Source of the DNA: Saccoglossus kowalevskii
Lineage: Eukaryota; Hemichordata; Enteropneusta; Harrimaniidae
Direction of reading: 5' to 3'
Length of the DNA: 63,728 bases
Assembly: GCF_000003605.2 (NCBI RefSeq)
Contig: NW_003137822.1
Location: 489,973-553,700 of the forward strand
The translations under genes and the position numbers were made by a program. Shown piece after piece: positions 1 through 12,394 of this stretch; position 1 is the stretch's first letter, and the number at the start of each line of letters is the position of its first letter. The notes beneath the pieces were generated by a model. The model saw nothing but the letters and a program-made list of their open reading frames with translations. It ran no database searches and was not told the origin of the DNA.

Positions 1-651
1 AATCCTCTGATATTCTGTTGACTGGTTTAGCTGGCAATATTGCTGATTTGGTGTTGCATCCATTATTGCGATGACAGTAAACTGATGATTTTTATAGTAA
101 AGCTGATAAACACATTCATTATCTGCTGTCACTATCCCCCTCCCCATTCATTTCGGTTAGTTATTCTTGGTGGCTTTCAGCATGCTATGTTTCAAATGTG
201 ATGGGATGTAGTTGGTGAAAATGAATTGCCCTAATTCCATGACTGAAATATTTTTTGGGATTCTTGTTGACCATAGTTGTGGATGTTTCCATGTTCATTG
301 CACAGTTAGGGCTGAACTATCATTGGGAAGGCTCACAAAATTCAAGAAAATCAGGTGACTGACATTCCTGAAATAACAATTTAACCATGATGAATTACCA
401 AATTGTCACTTCATAATATGCAACATGAAAATATGTTTGTCCAATAAACATAAAAAAAACAAACATTCACACTGCAACAGACCCCAAATTTGTATTTCTT
501 GTGCTAGTAATAATCTTAAGTTTGGACAATTTACAACATTCTAAGACAAAAGTTACTGTTTGCTAGTAAACTTTTTACTTGTGTCAGTATTTTTATAAGT
601 TTAACACTTACACACAGACTCCTAAGATACATGTTTTATCTGTTTTTACAG
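1..651. other. Upstream PPP4R4 intron, no feature
   Basis: AT-rich sequence preceding the first visible exon. No exon with matching phase or recognisable protein similarity was seen. Confidence 0.4.
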
Positions 652-735
652 GTGTTGGAAGGTTTAATACCTCATTTACCAGAAACCTTAGAGATGTTAG
701 CTAAAGGAAGTGGTAATGTAGTTACTGAGTCCAAG
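652..735 (+). CDS. PPP4R4: PPP4R4 exon (first visible)
   Basis: An 84-nt, phase 0 to 0 exon between ttttacag and gtacag. It encodes 28 residues beginning VLEGLIPHLPETLEMLAKG, a HEAT-helix-like sequence. Earlier exons lie upstream of the window. Confidence 0.8.
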
Positions 736-3700
736 GTACAGTAACTTGATATTCTGATGGGTATTAGTTGGCGTTTGTCTTAATTGTACCCATTAGTTCT
801 AACTTCCTATTATTATCTTCTCATCTTCCATAGCCCCTTACTTTGTGAGAGATAAGCTGTCAGAAGGTGACGCTATTAAACCTAATTGTACTGTTTAGGA
901 AAGCAATCACATGTATCTGCTGCACCTGACAGAACTGATCAAACTGTCGCATCGGCAGACTTTTTTTTTCACATGTTTCATCACAATATTGTTTTTTATG
1001 CACACCAGCTTAGAAAAAAATTCAGCGATCAATTAATTAATCATATTAAATAACATACATTTAAAATTGCTGCTAAATTTTGAAATGTAGGTCAGTGATT
1101 TATTTTATACACTATGGTTGCATATGATATCTATATGAATTTAAATTGCATTATAAAGATGAATATTTGAATATGCATGTTGATAATTAGTTGTATTTCA
1201 CTAGAAATATGTGTAATAATGTGATGGTCAATTTCGTTGAAGTAAAGATATTTCAATGGCATATTTCTCTGGGAAATCACCTATTGGGGACTTGCCTAAT
1301 TATTTGGGAAGGAGGGGGCAATTTTTGGGCAAAATTTTTAGCAGTTTAGAATTTTAAAGGTTTTATCAGAATTTGTCTAAATGAACAAAAGAAAGTCTAG
1401 TTTTCATTTTTTTTTAAATATTATTAAAATAAAAATCATAATTAAAACAAATTGCACAGAAGGTTTGAACTGATGCATCTCAATCTCAGGAATGTCATGT
1501 TTCATGATGTTTACAGTATTAATCTCTGAGATTAACACGGCCTCCATGTATAGCCAATATAGATGGCATCAAACAAGTGAAGTGTTACAAGCTTGAACAA
1601 AAGAACTTCAGCTTTAGTAAGGTTGAGGGCGCTGTTGACACAATGAAGTGATGTTGAAGCATGTGACCCTGGCAATGAACGTTGATAATTCAGTGTTCAT
1701 TTTAGTGCACCCAGTTTTGAAAATAATGGCCATAGTTAGATTATTATTTTTAAAGCAATGTTTACTTTGTTTTTTTTAATCACTTGCAATTATTTTCTGT
1801 CTCAGATAAGTGGATTTGGTTTTGACAATCTGATTCTTTGCAAAAGGGTAAGCTTGTATTAGAGTGATCATAGACCACTCTTGTCATATCACAAGATATG
1901 GGTATACACACTCATCTTTGCACTTCTCTCATTTACAGCATTTGCATGTAAATGACCTTATTACTTGCACCATGAATGGTGATGTTTGTTATTACTTTGC
2001 TTTCAACCATAATTTGCACCATTCACTATTCACTGGGGGGTGGTTGTTCTCTAAAGTTTTTACCAGAGAATGATTATGCTCAAATTTCAAAAAAGTTACT
2101 TTAAAGAGAAATCACATGATCCTGGAACAATAAATTAGTTACATGTATGTGTCAGTGGAGTGTTGCCAAAAATATGCTGGTGGATGGCTTTTTTCTGAAC
2201 ACTTTTTCTTGCTGGACTCGGCCCAAAAATATCATCTTAATTTCAGTGAAGGTAAAACAGTTGCTTATGACACGGAACATTAACCAGTTTAACAGCTATC
2301 ATAACAACTGTGTAGACTATATATTGAAATATCAGTTTAATGTATTTGCTCTATCAGTAGTTTATCCACTAACATAAATAACAGAGGTGAGTCTACTACA
2401 TGTGTATTAAAGTTATGTTGTATTACAGTAATTCAGTATATTGGAGATGCGCTACTAATAGAGCAAATATGGTATTTATTTGTATCCCGGGCAGGATAAA
2501 ATAACATGTTCACACTTCAAAGTCATAACAAACACCACAAGTATTAACAGTCCTTGTAATATAACAATTGTGACCTATCCTATACACCTGTTTGCTGCAT
2601 TGCACATATCTATGCATGATGATCTATCCGCTAATGGCCATAATTACACTGCATAACATTTTTATGATTTATGCGCTTTTTTTAACATCACATCGAGGCT
2701 TAAGTGGTCGATGGACAGCTAACACTTAATACAAAAATATGTTTTTGTTTATAAATTCAAATGCGCTCTCCTTCCCCTTCTGTTTTTTTGAAAATAGTTC
2801 TTGATCTCTGTATCAAGATGGCCAGTGGGCAGTAGTGATCAGTGGGCAGCTAACATTTTAGTGTGACAGTTTGAAATTTGCTTCATCTAACCCTTTGAGC
2901 ACCAAAGTAATTTTTTATCTTCTTGCGCAGAAAAAAAAATTTTTTTAAAGATAGGAAATTATGTCTATTTATCTCAAAATTAACATTAGCAATTATAGAA
3001 AGTTACAGACAAAAATCTGTCTGGAAAGATTCTAGTGTGTTCAAGGGGTTAATCTCTTCTGACTGCTTATCCTCTAAATGCTTTTACTACTAGACTGTAT
3101 TACCTCTAACCAATATCTTTAAATCTGTTTGTATAGCAAATTTATAGATACTGTTTCATAGCTACTATGTGAAATATCAGTGAATTTAGAATAGACATGG
3201 CTGTCTAGTAAATATGCAGACAATTAAAAGCACTACAAAATGGTAACCATACTTTTGTCATTTTGAATTGAAAAAATCAAAATACATACATTTGATTTTC
3301 AAAACTCGTTTCAGGTACCCCAAATTGTTTCCTTAGACTTTTCAGAAAATTCCTGTGTCAAAAATTTGTTTGTCAAGTCTATCCTTGAACTTGTATGACT
3401 GTTAGGAGCAGTATCACGTTTAAACATTATTGTACATGACAGCTGAGTGGTTACCATACCCATGTGGCCTAAACACATTGTACTGTTTGTAGGTTTTCTC
3501 ACTCAGACTGGTGGCAACAGAATCTATTTTTATTTCAGATTTTCTATCACTTGTATGTTATAGATGGTTTGCTTTTATTTAATTGTTGCATTGTTGCAGC
3601 CATGAATGTGGTTGAAAAATTCAATGTTTTAGACAGTATTAAATTTAATTTCAAGTCACCATGATAAACATAATATGAATACAATAATAACACATGATAT

Positions 3701-6700
3701 GGTTGTACTCTATGCTCTCACATAAGACCAATGCATTGGCTATGGTTAACATAAATCTCCTGCAATCTGTGTTGACAGTTAACTGGTTTGAATGACCTGG
3801 TACCGGCATTAATGGCATCTGAATCATTAGCAGCGTGTTCAAAACAGTGGAGACTACATGCAGATATATTGACTCAGTTTTCCTGTCTTCCAAAGTGCTT
3901 GACTAGTGATCAGATCTATTACAAATTTATACCTATGATGTTTAAACACATAACAACAAATGTAAGTACTCATTATTAGAAGCCTGTGTGGAACATTCTC
4001 AACTTAGAGAATTGTTAAGTAGATCATAAACTTATAAATGGAATGTTTCAGTCGGCTTTTGAACCCTTTTGCATTCATAATCTCTTTCAGAGAGTACTTC
4101 CTGTAAAGTTAGCAGCGAGCAGGACAGTATGTGTCTTTATCCGTCATAATAGGAAGTTAGAACAGAGGCAGGAACTCTGTTGTAGACTTATAGAAGGTAA
4201 GACAGTAATTATATTATCTGTGGCCTGGCATAGAAACATGCAGTGTGCCCTTAACCACTGTTAATGTCACTGACATTACATATGATTGTAAGGGGATATG
4301 TCGCCAATAAAGATACATATGCTTTTTAACATACAGGTATGTGCCTACCACGCAATGTTATCATTTACTTTCATTGATTTGCATATAACTAACTTAAATC
4401 TGTATATTCTGTTGATTTTATTAGAATTTCAATTAGACAAAATACTGTTCTTGTATTTTTCAGAATGTTGTCATGGTCAGAGTTCTTGGAAACGAATCTT
4501 GTTTGTAGATATATGTATGGTAATCATGGAACTCTTCTCAAAGGCTTTTTACAAAGAGTACTTCTTTGAATTTGTCATAGAGTTAGCTCAGGATCCTGTA
4601 GCCAATGTGCGCCTCAAATTTTGCCATTTGCTACCTGCTTTGAAATCACAGATAAAGCTTCCCGGTGATCGCCTTCTACTACAGCAGTTGGAGCACACTG
4701 TTAGAAAACTCTTGGCACATGAGAAAGATAGAGATGTTACTGAAGCAGTTAGAAATGTAAGTATGCTGATATTCAAATCTTGTAATATCTGTGTTGAAAT
4801 GAGTTTTATGAGCATGCCATAGGCATTGTCATTGTAATTTCACACGTTACTGAATCCTCCCATCTCGTAAGGCAATAGCAATGTCAGTCTTTCTAGTATA
4901 GGCAGTAGTGGATTCAAATCACAATATAGCTTGTTTATTTGATTGCTTGGGATCAAACTGATATTGAAATGTCTATGACTTCATATCAAATCAATGTCAT
5001 GCATGTATATTATTTGACTCTCTACCTAAAGTCAATAAATCATAATTGAATTTTCACATTTTTTTTTTCATGCCAGGCGGTAGTGAAACTTGACAAAATA
5101 CAAATTGCAATTGAATCAGTAAGTAAATTTTATTTCTATTTATGAGATACTATTTTATAATGCTAGTACAAAATGTGTGAAGTGATAATATGTAATTGTT
5201 GATTGTTTACAATAGGGCAACAATGTATAATGTGGTGTGTTGTGTTGTTTTGGGTATAGCATAGCATAGCAAAGCATAATCGAAAATCGTGGACCTATCA
5301 TTGCACGTAACACACATTAGCTCAACACAGCAAAACTACGACCCCTTTCAAAATCAAAAAGAAACCTCTTGACCATTGAAATGTCAGAAAAAGATTCTTT
5401 GCCCATTTTGAAACATACTTTATAGTATGTTCTTATTAGTGCCCCCCATCGGTTATATTCCTAGATGAGTGGCACAGCGCACCATCGATAAATTAAAGTT
5501 AAAGTACAGTGTAAATGAATTTAGAAACTTTACATTAAGAATGCTACATGTGAAGCAAGTAATATGGGGAACAGGGCCAAGGAAGCTCATTCAAATCTAT
5601 GTCTCTATGTATTCCTTCAATCAATTTCTGAAACAAATCAATTTCTTGTGTAGATTACAAACCAAACCTACCTAGAAGAAGATATAATAGATCAGAAAAA
5701 GGAAGAAGAAGAGAAACTCCTGATAGAGTTAGAAGAAAAGGAAAAAGAAGAAGCTGAAAAATCGGCAAAGAATCCCACCTCTGCAAAGGGTCGGAAAAAA
5801 AATGAAGATGGTAAACTAAGTAAAAAAGGTAGCAACCAAAAGGGTTCAAAGTTAAACTGAGCATTCTGATATCATTTCTCCATGCTTTCTATCGTTGTGA
5901 TAGCAATCTTTAGTTTATTACCTAGCTAAGTGTAATTTTTCCAAGCTTTAGGGTGTTCTCTTTCCATGTAACTGATCTACATACCATTCCCTGCGATGGA
6001 CAACGGTCCTCTATATGCTGACTTTTGGCTGGCAAGCTGGCAACTGTGTGATCCTATCCCTTCTTGGTAAACACTAATGTCATCTATTCACTATGTGTGT
6101 CTTGCTCACCTGAAGGTTCCAAAACACCCAAGAGTTCTAATGTAAGTGGTAAGAAGGCAAGCCAATCCAATAGTAACTCATCTCTCTTGCCTGGACCGCC
6201 ACCACATTTATCAAGCAATAAAGGTCAGTATTCTCAGCTCACAGGTTGTCCTGTTTATTTGTGGCGCTAAGCTATATAAGCAGTATAGCTAGGTTTATTG
6301 CCTTGTTCTTTTCCATGTCTATTAAAATGAGTTTGTGTTGCTATTGTAAATATCTGCTCATTTCAGGCACTCATAATGTGTGATCATGCAGCAGGTGATG
6401 GTGGTTGGGTTAGTAGTGATACAGAGCTTATCGTTTTCATAAGACAACTGCTAATAACGATTTTTCTGCTATTGTTTGACTTGTAGGAAACAAACTGAAG
6501 TCCCTCCCATCGGCTAAATCTGCAAGGACTGGTAAGAATTCACCAGTCTTAGACATGCCTTCATCAATGAGGTATGTGCATTTCATTTTTTTTGTTGCTT
6601 AACTGTAAAGATAATTAACACAACACCCTGTTTCTGACCACAGGTTTTGCTTGCTGACGAGTTTCACGTTTGAATATATAACATTGCTGTTTGAAGTATC

Positions 6701-9700
6701 ATTCTTGGAGTGGATCTGCTCATAACATGTGATCACACACTATTATGACTGCATGCTATCACCAATTCACCTATTGTGTGTTTCATAACCTTTTTACAGA
6801 CCTAGATCTCGGGGAGGATCTGATGGCAGCATCATCGGTCTCAAGTCTGCTCCAACAAGGTTTCTCATCATTTCGATATCACTGCCAATGTCACACAAAA
6901 ATATGGCTTCTTTAGGACACATTTCAAGAACTTGATCATTATATCCCAGCCTTTTCTTTGGTGTCTTGTCTTCCATCGTTCATTTGAAATCCCTGTATTA
7001 TCACTTCTTGGAGCAAAATAAATATTTTGTGTATGGTCACAGGCTCAAAAATAAATAAAAATCCAAGGCCTACCACCGCTTGTGTTGGCACTGCTGTTTT
7101 TGGAACTTAACAAAACTTAACTCATGACTGAAGCCTTACCACCTGGTGATAGTACATGGATAGATTAGATTAAAATACTGTGTGTTTTCTTATTGATTTG
7201 ATTATCACATTTACAGTGTGTTTATGTTACCACACTAATAATTATTAACCTGAACACTTTCATACTTCATAAGACAACCACAGATGGAATGGAAACTAAC
7301 CTACTAACTTATTCACAAAAAGCACTAGGTGAATGCAGTAAACTGGGGCATGGTGCTGTTTGCACACAATTCAGTATTTGTCATTCTCTTTAATACTATT
7401 GATCATCTTGGATTCTAGGTGCCAGGCTTGTTATGTTTAAAATTCTACTTGGTGGAAAAACGATTTTTATCTTGCACTAACCCTTGCATCACTGACTCAT
7501 ACTAAAATGGCACAAATGGTCCTATCTGATGTGTCTATCATACCAATTCATGTCCCTATTTTTTACATGGTAGTTCATCTCAAGCAGCAGCTCAGAATGT
7601 GGTCAAGAGATTGTACAATGAGAACCCATCCTCAGGTAAGTTGTCTCTGAAGCAATTATCATTTGCTTTATTAGAGCACATTGTCTCTGTAACTAAAATT
7701 TCTTCATTGAGATAGTAACAGTTTTAATTCCTACTGTAAAATACTTTGGAATAGTCAGCAAGTACAAAATGTATAAAAACTGAGACAGTTAAAATACTAA
7801 AATTTGGAATAAAATGTCTAGCTTTTAAAATATTCCCCAAAGACAATCATTTTGTTATTACCGGTAGTCGCCGTTCAGACAAAATCCGAAAACGAGGACT
7901 TATAATTTGGTCTCTGTCCGTTCGTCCAGAGTCATATTTCAGAATCATTCAGACCGATTCCGTTCATTCTTTACATGTGTCTAGTACTTTATGTAGGACA
8001 TATGCGCATGTAGTTGTTTAGCGATTTGATTAAAAATAGCCGACTGGCAGTCATTTTGTTTTTTGAAAATGTCTTATTTTGGACATGCTTTGTCAGTTTT
8101 CATTCAAATTTGGTACATAGATAATACATGTTAGGATACATGTCCTTCGACCGTCTGTGTGCCCGTTCGTCCATCCGTGCGTCCATTCGTCTGGAGTCAT
8201 ATTTCAGAAACCTTTGGAACAATTTCGTTCATTCTTTGCATGTGCCTAGTACTTTATGTGGGACATATGCACATGCAGTTTGATTAGCGATTTGATTCAA
8301 AATGGCCGACTGGCAGCCATTTTTTTTTTTTTTTAAATGTGGTATCTTGGACATGCTTTGTCATTTTTCATTCAAATTTGGCACATACTTTAGGATACAT
8401 GTCCATGACAATTTGTTTCAAAATCAGATTGACAGCCATCTGACTTTTTGGCCTTACTACTATATTTCCAAGATTTGTGTACCATTTTCATTCGTATTTG
8501 GCACATGCATCATACATGTCAGTGTGTTTCATAATCAGATCAAAGATGGCCGAATAATGGCTGTTTTTATTTTTGGCCATATTACAAAATCTTTGTCACC
8601 CATGTATCATTTTCATTGATATTTAGCATGTCATAAATGGACATTTTACACTAATAAACTGACAAACTATTCCACCTACGGAGGGAGTTCTTTTAATTTT
8701 ATGATGTAGATGGGCAAGTGTAATTCACAGATAGATCACCATTGTTTGACCCCCTTTTTCATGTGAATTTAAATTAGAGGCATCACAAACGTTTTGAACT
8801 GATATTTATTAAAACTTTTATTTATTATTCAACACAAGAGGGCGCTTGACTTGTACAAAGGGTCTATTAGCTACTTCAGTCCAGAACTAACAATACAAAG
8901 AGTTGCAATTGCTGTATTCCCTATTCCAGAATCTCAAATTTGGTCATTACACATATGTTAACATTGTAAGCCCCATGTAAAGATTTATTGTAGGGCACCA
9001 TCGCAACAAGCAGTAATGTAATTTTAGTGCCTCATTCCGATCCTCAGACTTGCATTTTCTCAAACATACTTTAAACAGTTTTAGCAAGTGCAAAAACATA
9101 GACATGCACCTCAATATGTTTTACTTGTGATCTATGTTTTTTTTTTTTTGCTAGGTCTTAAACCGGAGGGGTCATCACGCAACACGTATTTGAATTTGAT
9201 GTAAATAAATAACAATTTGTTGTATTTGCCACTTGGGACTAAAGTTTCAAGGACACGCTCGCGACAACCCCTCCGCTTTAATATGACGAGCACAAAGAGA
9301 ACTTTCAAAAATTTAACAAGGACTGTGTCATTTTCAATGACTTGTTTGTTGGTACACAGTCTTGTTATGCATTTGTTTTAACATAATGATCCAATATGGC
9401 TGAATGGTGGCCATTCTATCTTAAAAATATGTCTTGACAATTTCACCATACATCTTAAGCAAATCATGATTGTAAGCCTATTCGTTTATAGGTTCAAAAT
9501 GTTCTTAACAAACTTTTTGTTTGTTTTATAGGTTCACTTAAAAAAAGTTCTCGAAAAAGTAGCGCCTCGTCCACCTCTTCAACAACGAGTGAGGGCAAAC
9601 CAAGGTATAATGAGAAAACGAACACTGAGTGTTATGCTGACCCTTGCCTACACACATCTAGAGTTACCTTACTTAATCACTATTTGTGTTTTAAGAGCAC

Positions 9701-9795
9701 ATTCAATTTTGATTACCTACAAACATGTGTCATGATTTTAACACAATGCTTGTTGTTGTCTTTTCTCATTCAGGCGGAAGATATCCAAGTCATAG
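652..9795 (+). CDS. PPP4R4: PPP4R4 orthologue, 3' half (gene span, 12 visible exons)
   Basis: Known role of the family: a HEAT-repeat regulatory subunit that binds the catalytic subunit of the Ser/Thr phosphatase PP4 in a cytosolic complex. Seen here: exons 652-735, 3779-3961, 4091-4196, 4464-4756, 5077-5118, 5654-5810, 6116-6223, 6487-6571, 6800-6859, 7574-7635, 9532-9604 and 9774-9795 have GT/AG borders, agree in phase at every junction and sum to 1275 nt (424 residues plus TAG at 9793-9795). The HEAT part carries strings close to the vertebrate protein as I know it, for example FSCLPKC...SDQIYYKF and the DPVANVR / KLLxxEKDxDV region. It is followed by a Glu/Lys-rich coiled-coil-like stretch and a Ser/Lys-rich tail ending in RRKISKS. 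The 5' half, including the start codon, is upstream of the window. Vertebrate PPP4R4 is about 870 residues, so roughly half is present. Confidence 0.9.
736..3778. other. PPP4R4 intron, no clear feature
   Basis: Intronic by position, phase 0 on both sides. AT-rich, with poly-T and poly-A runs. No coding exon or repeat family was recognised; short open frames at 1864-2377 have no protein-like composition. Confidence 0.45.
3779..3961 (+). CDS. PPP4R4: PPP4R4 exon (HEAT repeats)
   Basis: A 183-nt, phase 0 to 0 exon of 61 residues between gttgacag and gtaagt. It includes KQWRLHADILTQFSCLPKC and SDQIYYKFIPMMFKH, the strongest match to the vertebrate protein. Confidence 0.88.
4091..4196 (+). CDS. 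PPP4R4: PPP4R4 exon (HEAT repeats)
   Basis: A 106-nt exon, phase 0 to 1, between tctttcag and gtaaga. It encodes RVLPVKLAASRTVCVFIRHN and continues to a Q-R-E-L-C-C-R-L-I-E end, a HEAT helix pair. Confidence 0.87.
4464..4756 (+). CDS. PPP4R4: PPP4R4 exon (C-terminal HEAT repeats)
   Basis: A 293-nt exon, phase 1 to 0, between tttttcag and gtaagt. It carries SSWKRILFVDIC, FSKAFYKEYFFEF, the canonical HEAT signature DPVANVRLKFCHLLPALK and KLLAHEKDRDV. It is the longest visible exon and the one that best fixes the gene identity. Confidence 0.9.
5077..5118 (+). CDS. PPP4R4: PPP4R4 small exon
   Basis: A 42-nt exon of 14 residues (AVVKLDKIQIAIES), phase 0 to 0, between a poly-T tract ending atgccag and gtaagt. 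Too short to be found by ORF length; supported by phase on both sides and by the matching L-D-K/R motif in vertebrate PPP4R4. Confidence 0.8.
5654..5810 (+). CDS. PPP4R4: PPP4R4 exon (acidic/basic coiled-coil-like)
   Basis: Starts after tgtgtag. The encoded stretch is dominated by E and K (EEDIIDQKKEEEEKLL and onwards), as in the corresponding vertebrate segment. Two in-phase donors exist: gtaaac after 5810 and gtagca after 5828. Both leave phase 1, so they would differ only by six residues (GKLSKK). Confidence 0.8.
6116..6223 (+). CDS. PPP4R4: PPP4R4 exon (Ser/Lys-rich tail)
   Basis: A 108-nt exon, phase 1 to 1, between cctgaag and gtcagt. It encodes SKTPKSSNVSGKKASQSNSN and a proline-rich end, low-complexity tail sequence. 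Confidence 0.75.
6487..6571 (+). CDS. PPP4R4: PPP4R4 exon (tail)
   Basis: An 85-nt exon, phase 1 to 2, between cttgtag and gtatgt. An internal gtaaga after 6531 is a possible alternative donor, but it leaves phase 1 and would not join in frame to the next exon, which supports the longer form. Confidence 0.72.
6800..6859 (+). CDS. PPP4R4: PPP4R4 exon (tail)
   Basis: A 60-nt exon, phase 2 to 2, between tttttacag and a weak donor gtttct. It encodes PRSRGGSDGSIIGLKSAPT. The weak donor suggests it could be skipped; skipping would preserve frame. Confidence 0.68.
7574..7635 (+). CDS. PPP4R4: PPP4R4 exon (tail)
   Basis: A 62-nt exon, phase 2 to 1, between catggtag and gtaagt. It encodes SSQAAAQNVVKRLYNENPSS. 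Confidence 0.7.
7862..8650 (+). repeat. Tandem duplication (265-bp period) of a dispersed repeat
   Basis: In a PPP4R4 intron. The segment with agtcatatttcagaa at about 7924 recurs 265 bp later at about 8189, together with downstream catgtg...gtactttatgt and a gattcaaaatggccgactgg module. Further decayed modules follow to about 8650. Confidence 0.7.
9162..9277. mobile_element. 116-bp TTAA-flanked MITE
   Basis: Flanked by TTAA at 9158-9161 and 9278-9281. Ends form imperfect inverted repeats (ACCGGAGGGGTCATCACGC against AGCGGAGGGGTTGTCGCG). TTAA target duplication is known for piggyBac and Kolobok transposons. No coding capacity; sits in a PPP4R4 intron. Confidence 0.6.
9532..9604 (+). CDS. PPP4R4: PPP4R4 exon (tail)
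   Basis: A 73-nt exon, phase 1 to 2, between gttttatag and gtataa. It encodes a Ser/Lys-rich stretch (SLKKSSRKSSASSTSSTTSE). Confidence 0.7.
9774..9795 (+). CDS. PPP4R4: PPP4R4 terminal coding exon and stop
   Basis: Only 22 coding nt after cattcag; completes the split Arg codon and adds RKISKS then TAG. The short basic/Ser end resembles the basic C-terminus of vertebrate PPP4R4, which supports this being the true end. Confidence 0.72.
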
Positions 9796-11876
9796 TGAAT
9801 GCTGTGAGGACACAAAGTTATATTGAATTGATGCACTCATCACCCAGTACTTTTTGGTTGCCTGTCAGTTTCAAATTCATTTCACAAACCTGGCAATGTA
9901 TTCTGCCATAATGATGATCCATTCGATTCTACTGTAGACTTTCCATGCAGTGACACTAAATAGCGGTGTATCTTCAAGAGATTCAGATCGCCATGTTGGA
10001 TGATTGACTCTGTAGAAAGGATTGCTTTGTGTTAACTCCCTAAAATATGTGACATCCATGCTGGTGTGATCAAATGGTACATGTTGTTATGTACCAATAA
10101 CTCTCTGCCTTGTGCCTCATATTGTGAGTTGAGTCTGTGTTCCATACATAGCATGAGACTTGCATCTGAAATTGATTTTCCCTTTTGTTTTGTTAACAAA
10201 AAAAACAAAAACATGTCAGACTTTTGGACTGGCCATATAGACGTTCTACACAAGTTTGTTCCTGGCTTAATGCAGTACTTCATGAAGAATTTAGTATGTC
10301 ATTTAAGTATTGTTTCAACAGCTATGTTAATTTACTGTAACGTCAACTGACACATGTAGCTATACCATTGATGATGTTTAAAAGAGGAATATGTGTGCGA
10401 TGCCATTTACACACAATATCTAAAGTTGAATATTATATGGCTTATCAAAGACGGCCATCACCAAGTTTGTGTCTTCGCCCACCAAGATCACATTTCCTAC
10501 CCACCTGTCTTGTTATCCCTCAAGTAAGCACTGCCATTGGTCTATATTATAAGTCCTGCAACCAGATTTTGTCATAATGTGTACCTTTTGATAAGTAATA
10601 ATTTACCAATCACCAATCAATGCAAAAGTTGTTTTATTTACACAAATTCTTTACAGAATATCTGCAGCCAGTGAATGTGTTACAATGTTGTGATTCTATT
10701 AGTTGCACAAACTAAAAGTCAAATTTCTGTAAATTTTAATTACAGTAGTAGTGAAGTAAAAAAAAACAAAAAAAAACTAATTGTGAAAGTTGAACAAAAT
10801 TTAATAAAATAAAACAGTGTCCCTCCCCTCTCCGATCAGCTGTTTTGAATTGTGTAACATACTTGAATGATTTTTGTTGCTTTGTTTTGATAAATCTAAT
10901 GAATACTTGAAGATTCAAATCAGTTGTCATTTACATGAAACTACAATGATAGTAAACATTTGTTATTGTCTACCTTACTCTGTGGACACGGGTCCTGTGA
11001 ATATTGCCAACGTTATTACTCTATTATGGAATACGATTCTATAACATTTCTGTTGAATTTCACTAATTCTTATCAATGTTTCACTGTTGAATGTTATGCT
11101 CTCAGTGGAGAACTTTCCTTTCTTGTTGATGTCATGCCTTCCTTCCTAAATCTACTTTCGTAACATACCTCGCCCATATATTTTATGGAATCAAGAGTTA
11201 CCTCTGTGGGTCACATATTTAAATATTTCACATTGAACATTTGTGATTCTGCTCAGGGGCACCAATGTCAGTGAAGAGAAAAAAGGCTGTGTTCATGACG
11301 TTTCCTGTATCAGATGTTTTATACATCTCCCTCCATTTGTAACTTGATTGTTTTTTGTTGACACTTATTTGGCATGCGAACAGCTGCGTTCATAAAAATA
11401 GCAGTATCTGTACAGTATGTTTTCAATCTGTAACTTGTAGGCCAAATTTGATTAATATAAATTCAGTACAGTAATACATAGCCAAATGTTGTGTAGAAAC
11501 TTTGACGGGATTGGCAAATATGATTGAGAATATTTCTTTTTGTAATTGCGTTCAGTTGTATGGTTAATTTTTGTATGTGTCTGAAATGTTGGTTGCCTTT
11601 TATGAAAATGATTTGATAATTCATAATTATCAAACCCACACTGTTTTTGTACATAATCTGCATTGGTCTTTATTAAAATCCATGGAATCTTTTTAAATAA
11701 CTGTTTTGTTCTTTTATTTATGTTGAATTTGTATTAACCCCTCCCCCTCCCGCCGTAAATGACAAAAGTTCCTTGCAGTAAAGTGAAAACATCCATTGCA
11801 AACTACATGTATATTATATATGCCACCCCCACCCCCCATTACCTGTGCATGTTTATATATCGCAATAAAATGCATA
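9796..11876 (+). other. PPP4R4 3' UTR / downstream flank
   Basis: Directly after the stop codon. No further coding exon seen. Several AATAAA-type hexamers exist (for example near 10797 and 11862), so the polyadenylation site cannot be fixed from sequence alone. Confidence 0.45.
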
Positions 11877-12077
11877 TACTGTAGAGTACTTTATTTTTGC
11901 TTGGAATAAATTTTCGCTGAAGGAATGATTCAGTGAAAATAAAATCCAGCGAATATACCTTTTTCCTATGTTTTACATTCAACTTGTCAAAATTCAGTGA
12001 AAATAAATTCCATACAAAACACCCAAAATGTCTTTAGCAAAAATTAATTCCAGCTAAAATAAAAGTTTTTAACAGTA
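11877..12077. mobile_element. MITE family A, copy 1 (201 bp)
   Basis: Near-palindromic element beginning TACTGTAGAGTACTTTATTT and ending in the inverted counterpart ...AACAGTA. Internal AATTTTCGCT/AGCGAAAAT motifs alternate. Related copies at 39575-39782 and 53570-53781. TA dinucleotides bound it. Confidence 0.75.
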
Positions 12078-12394
12078 TTTGATTTTAAGCATCTCTTAAG
12101 CACATATCCAAGCTGTGTTGCCGTAGCATTGATATAAAAGTAAATGGAGGAATGTTGAATTACCAAGGTATGATGGTAAGGTAATGGCCGAATCAGTGGA
12201 CTTTCCTTGAAACATTGCCAGCAGATTATTTGGTGATTGACAACTTTGCACTTTTTCTTACTAGGCCCTTGCAGTATCAGTGTTTATATTATTTTGATGG
12301 TAATTAGTTCTCATCTGTCAACAAAGTTTGAAAACGAGACTGTTCTCTTCAACATACTTTCTCAGACGTGCATTGACCAAAGTCGGCACTAGTC

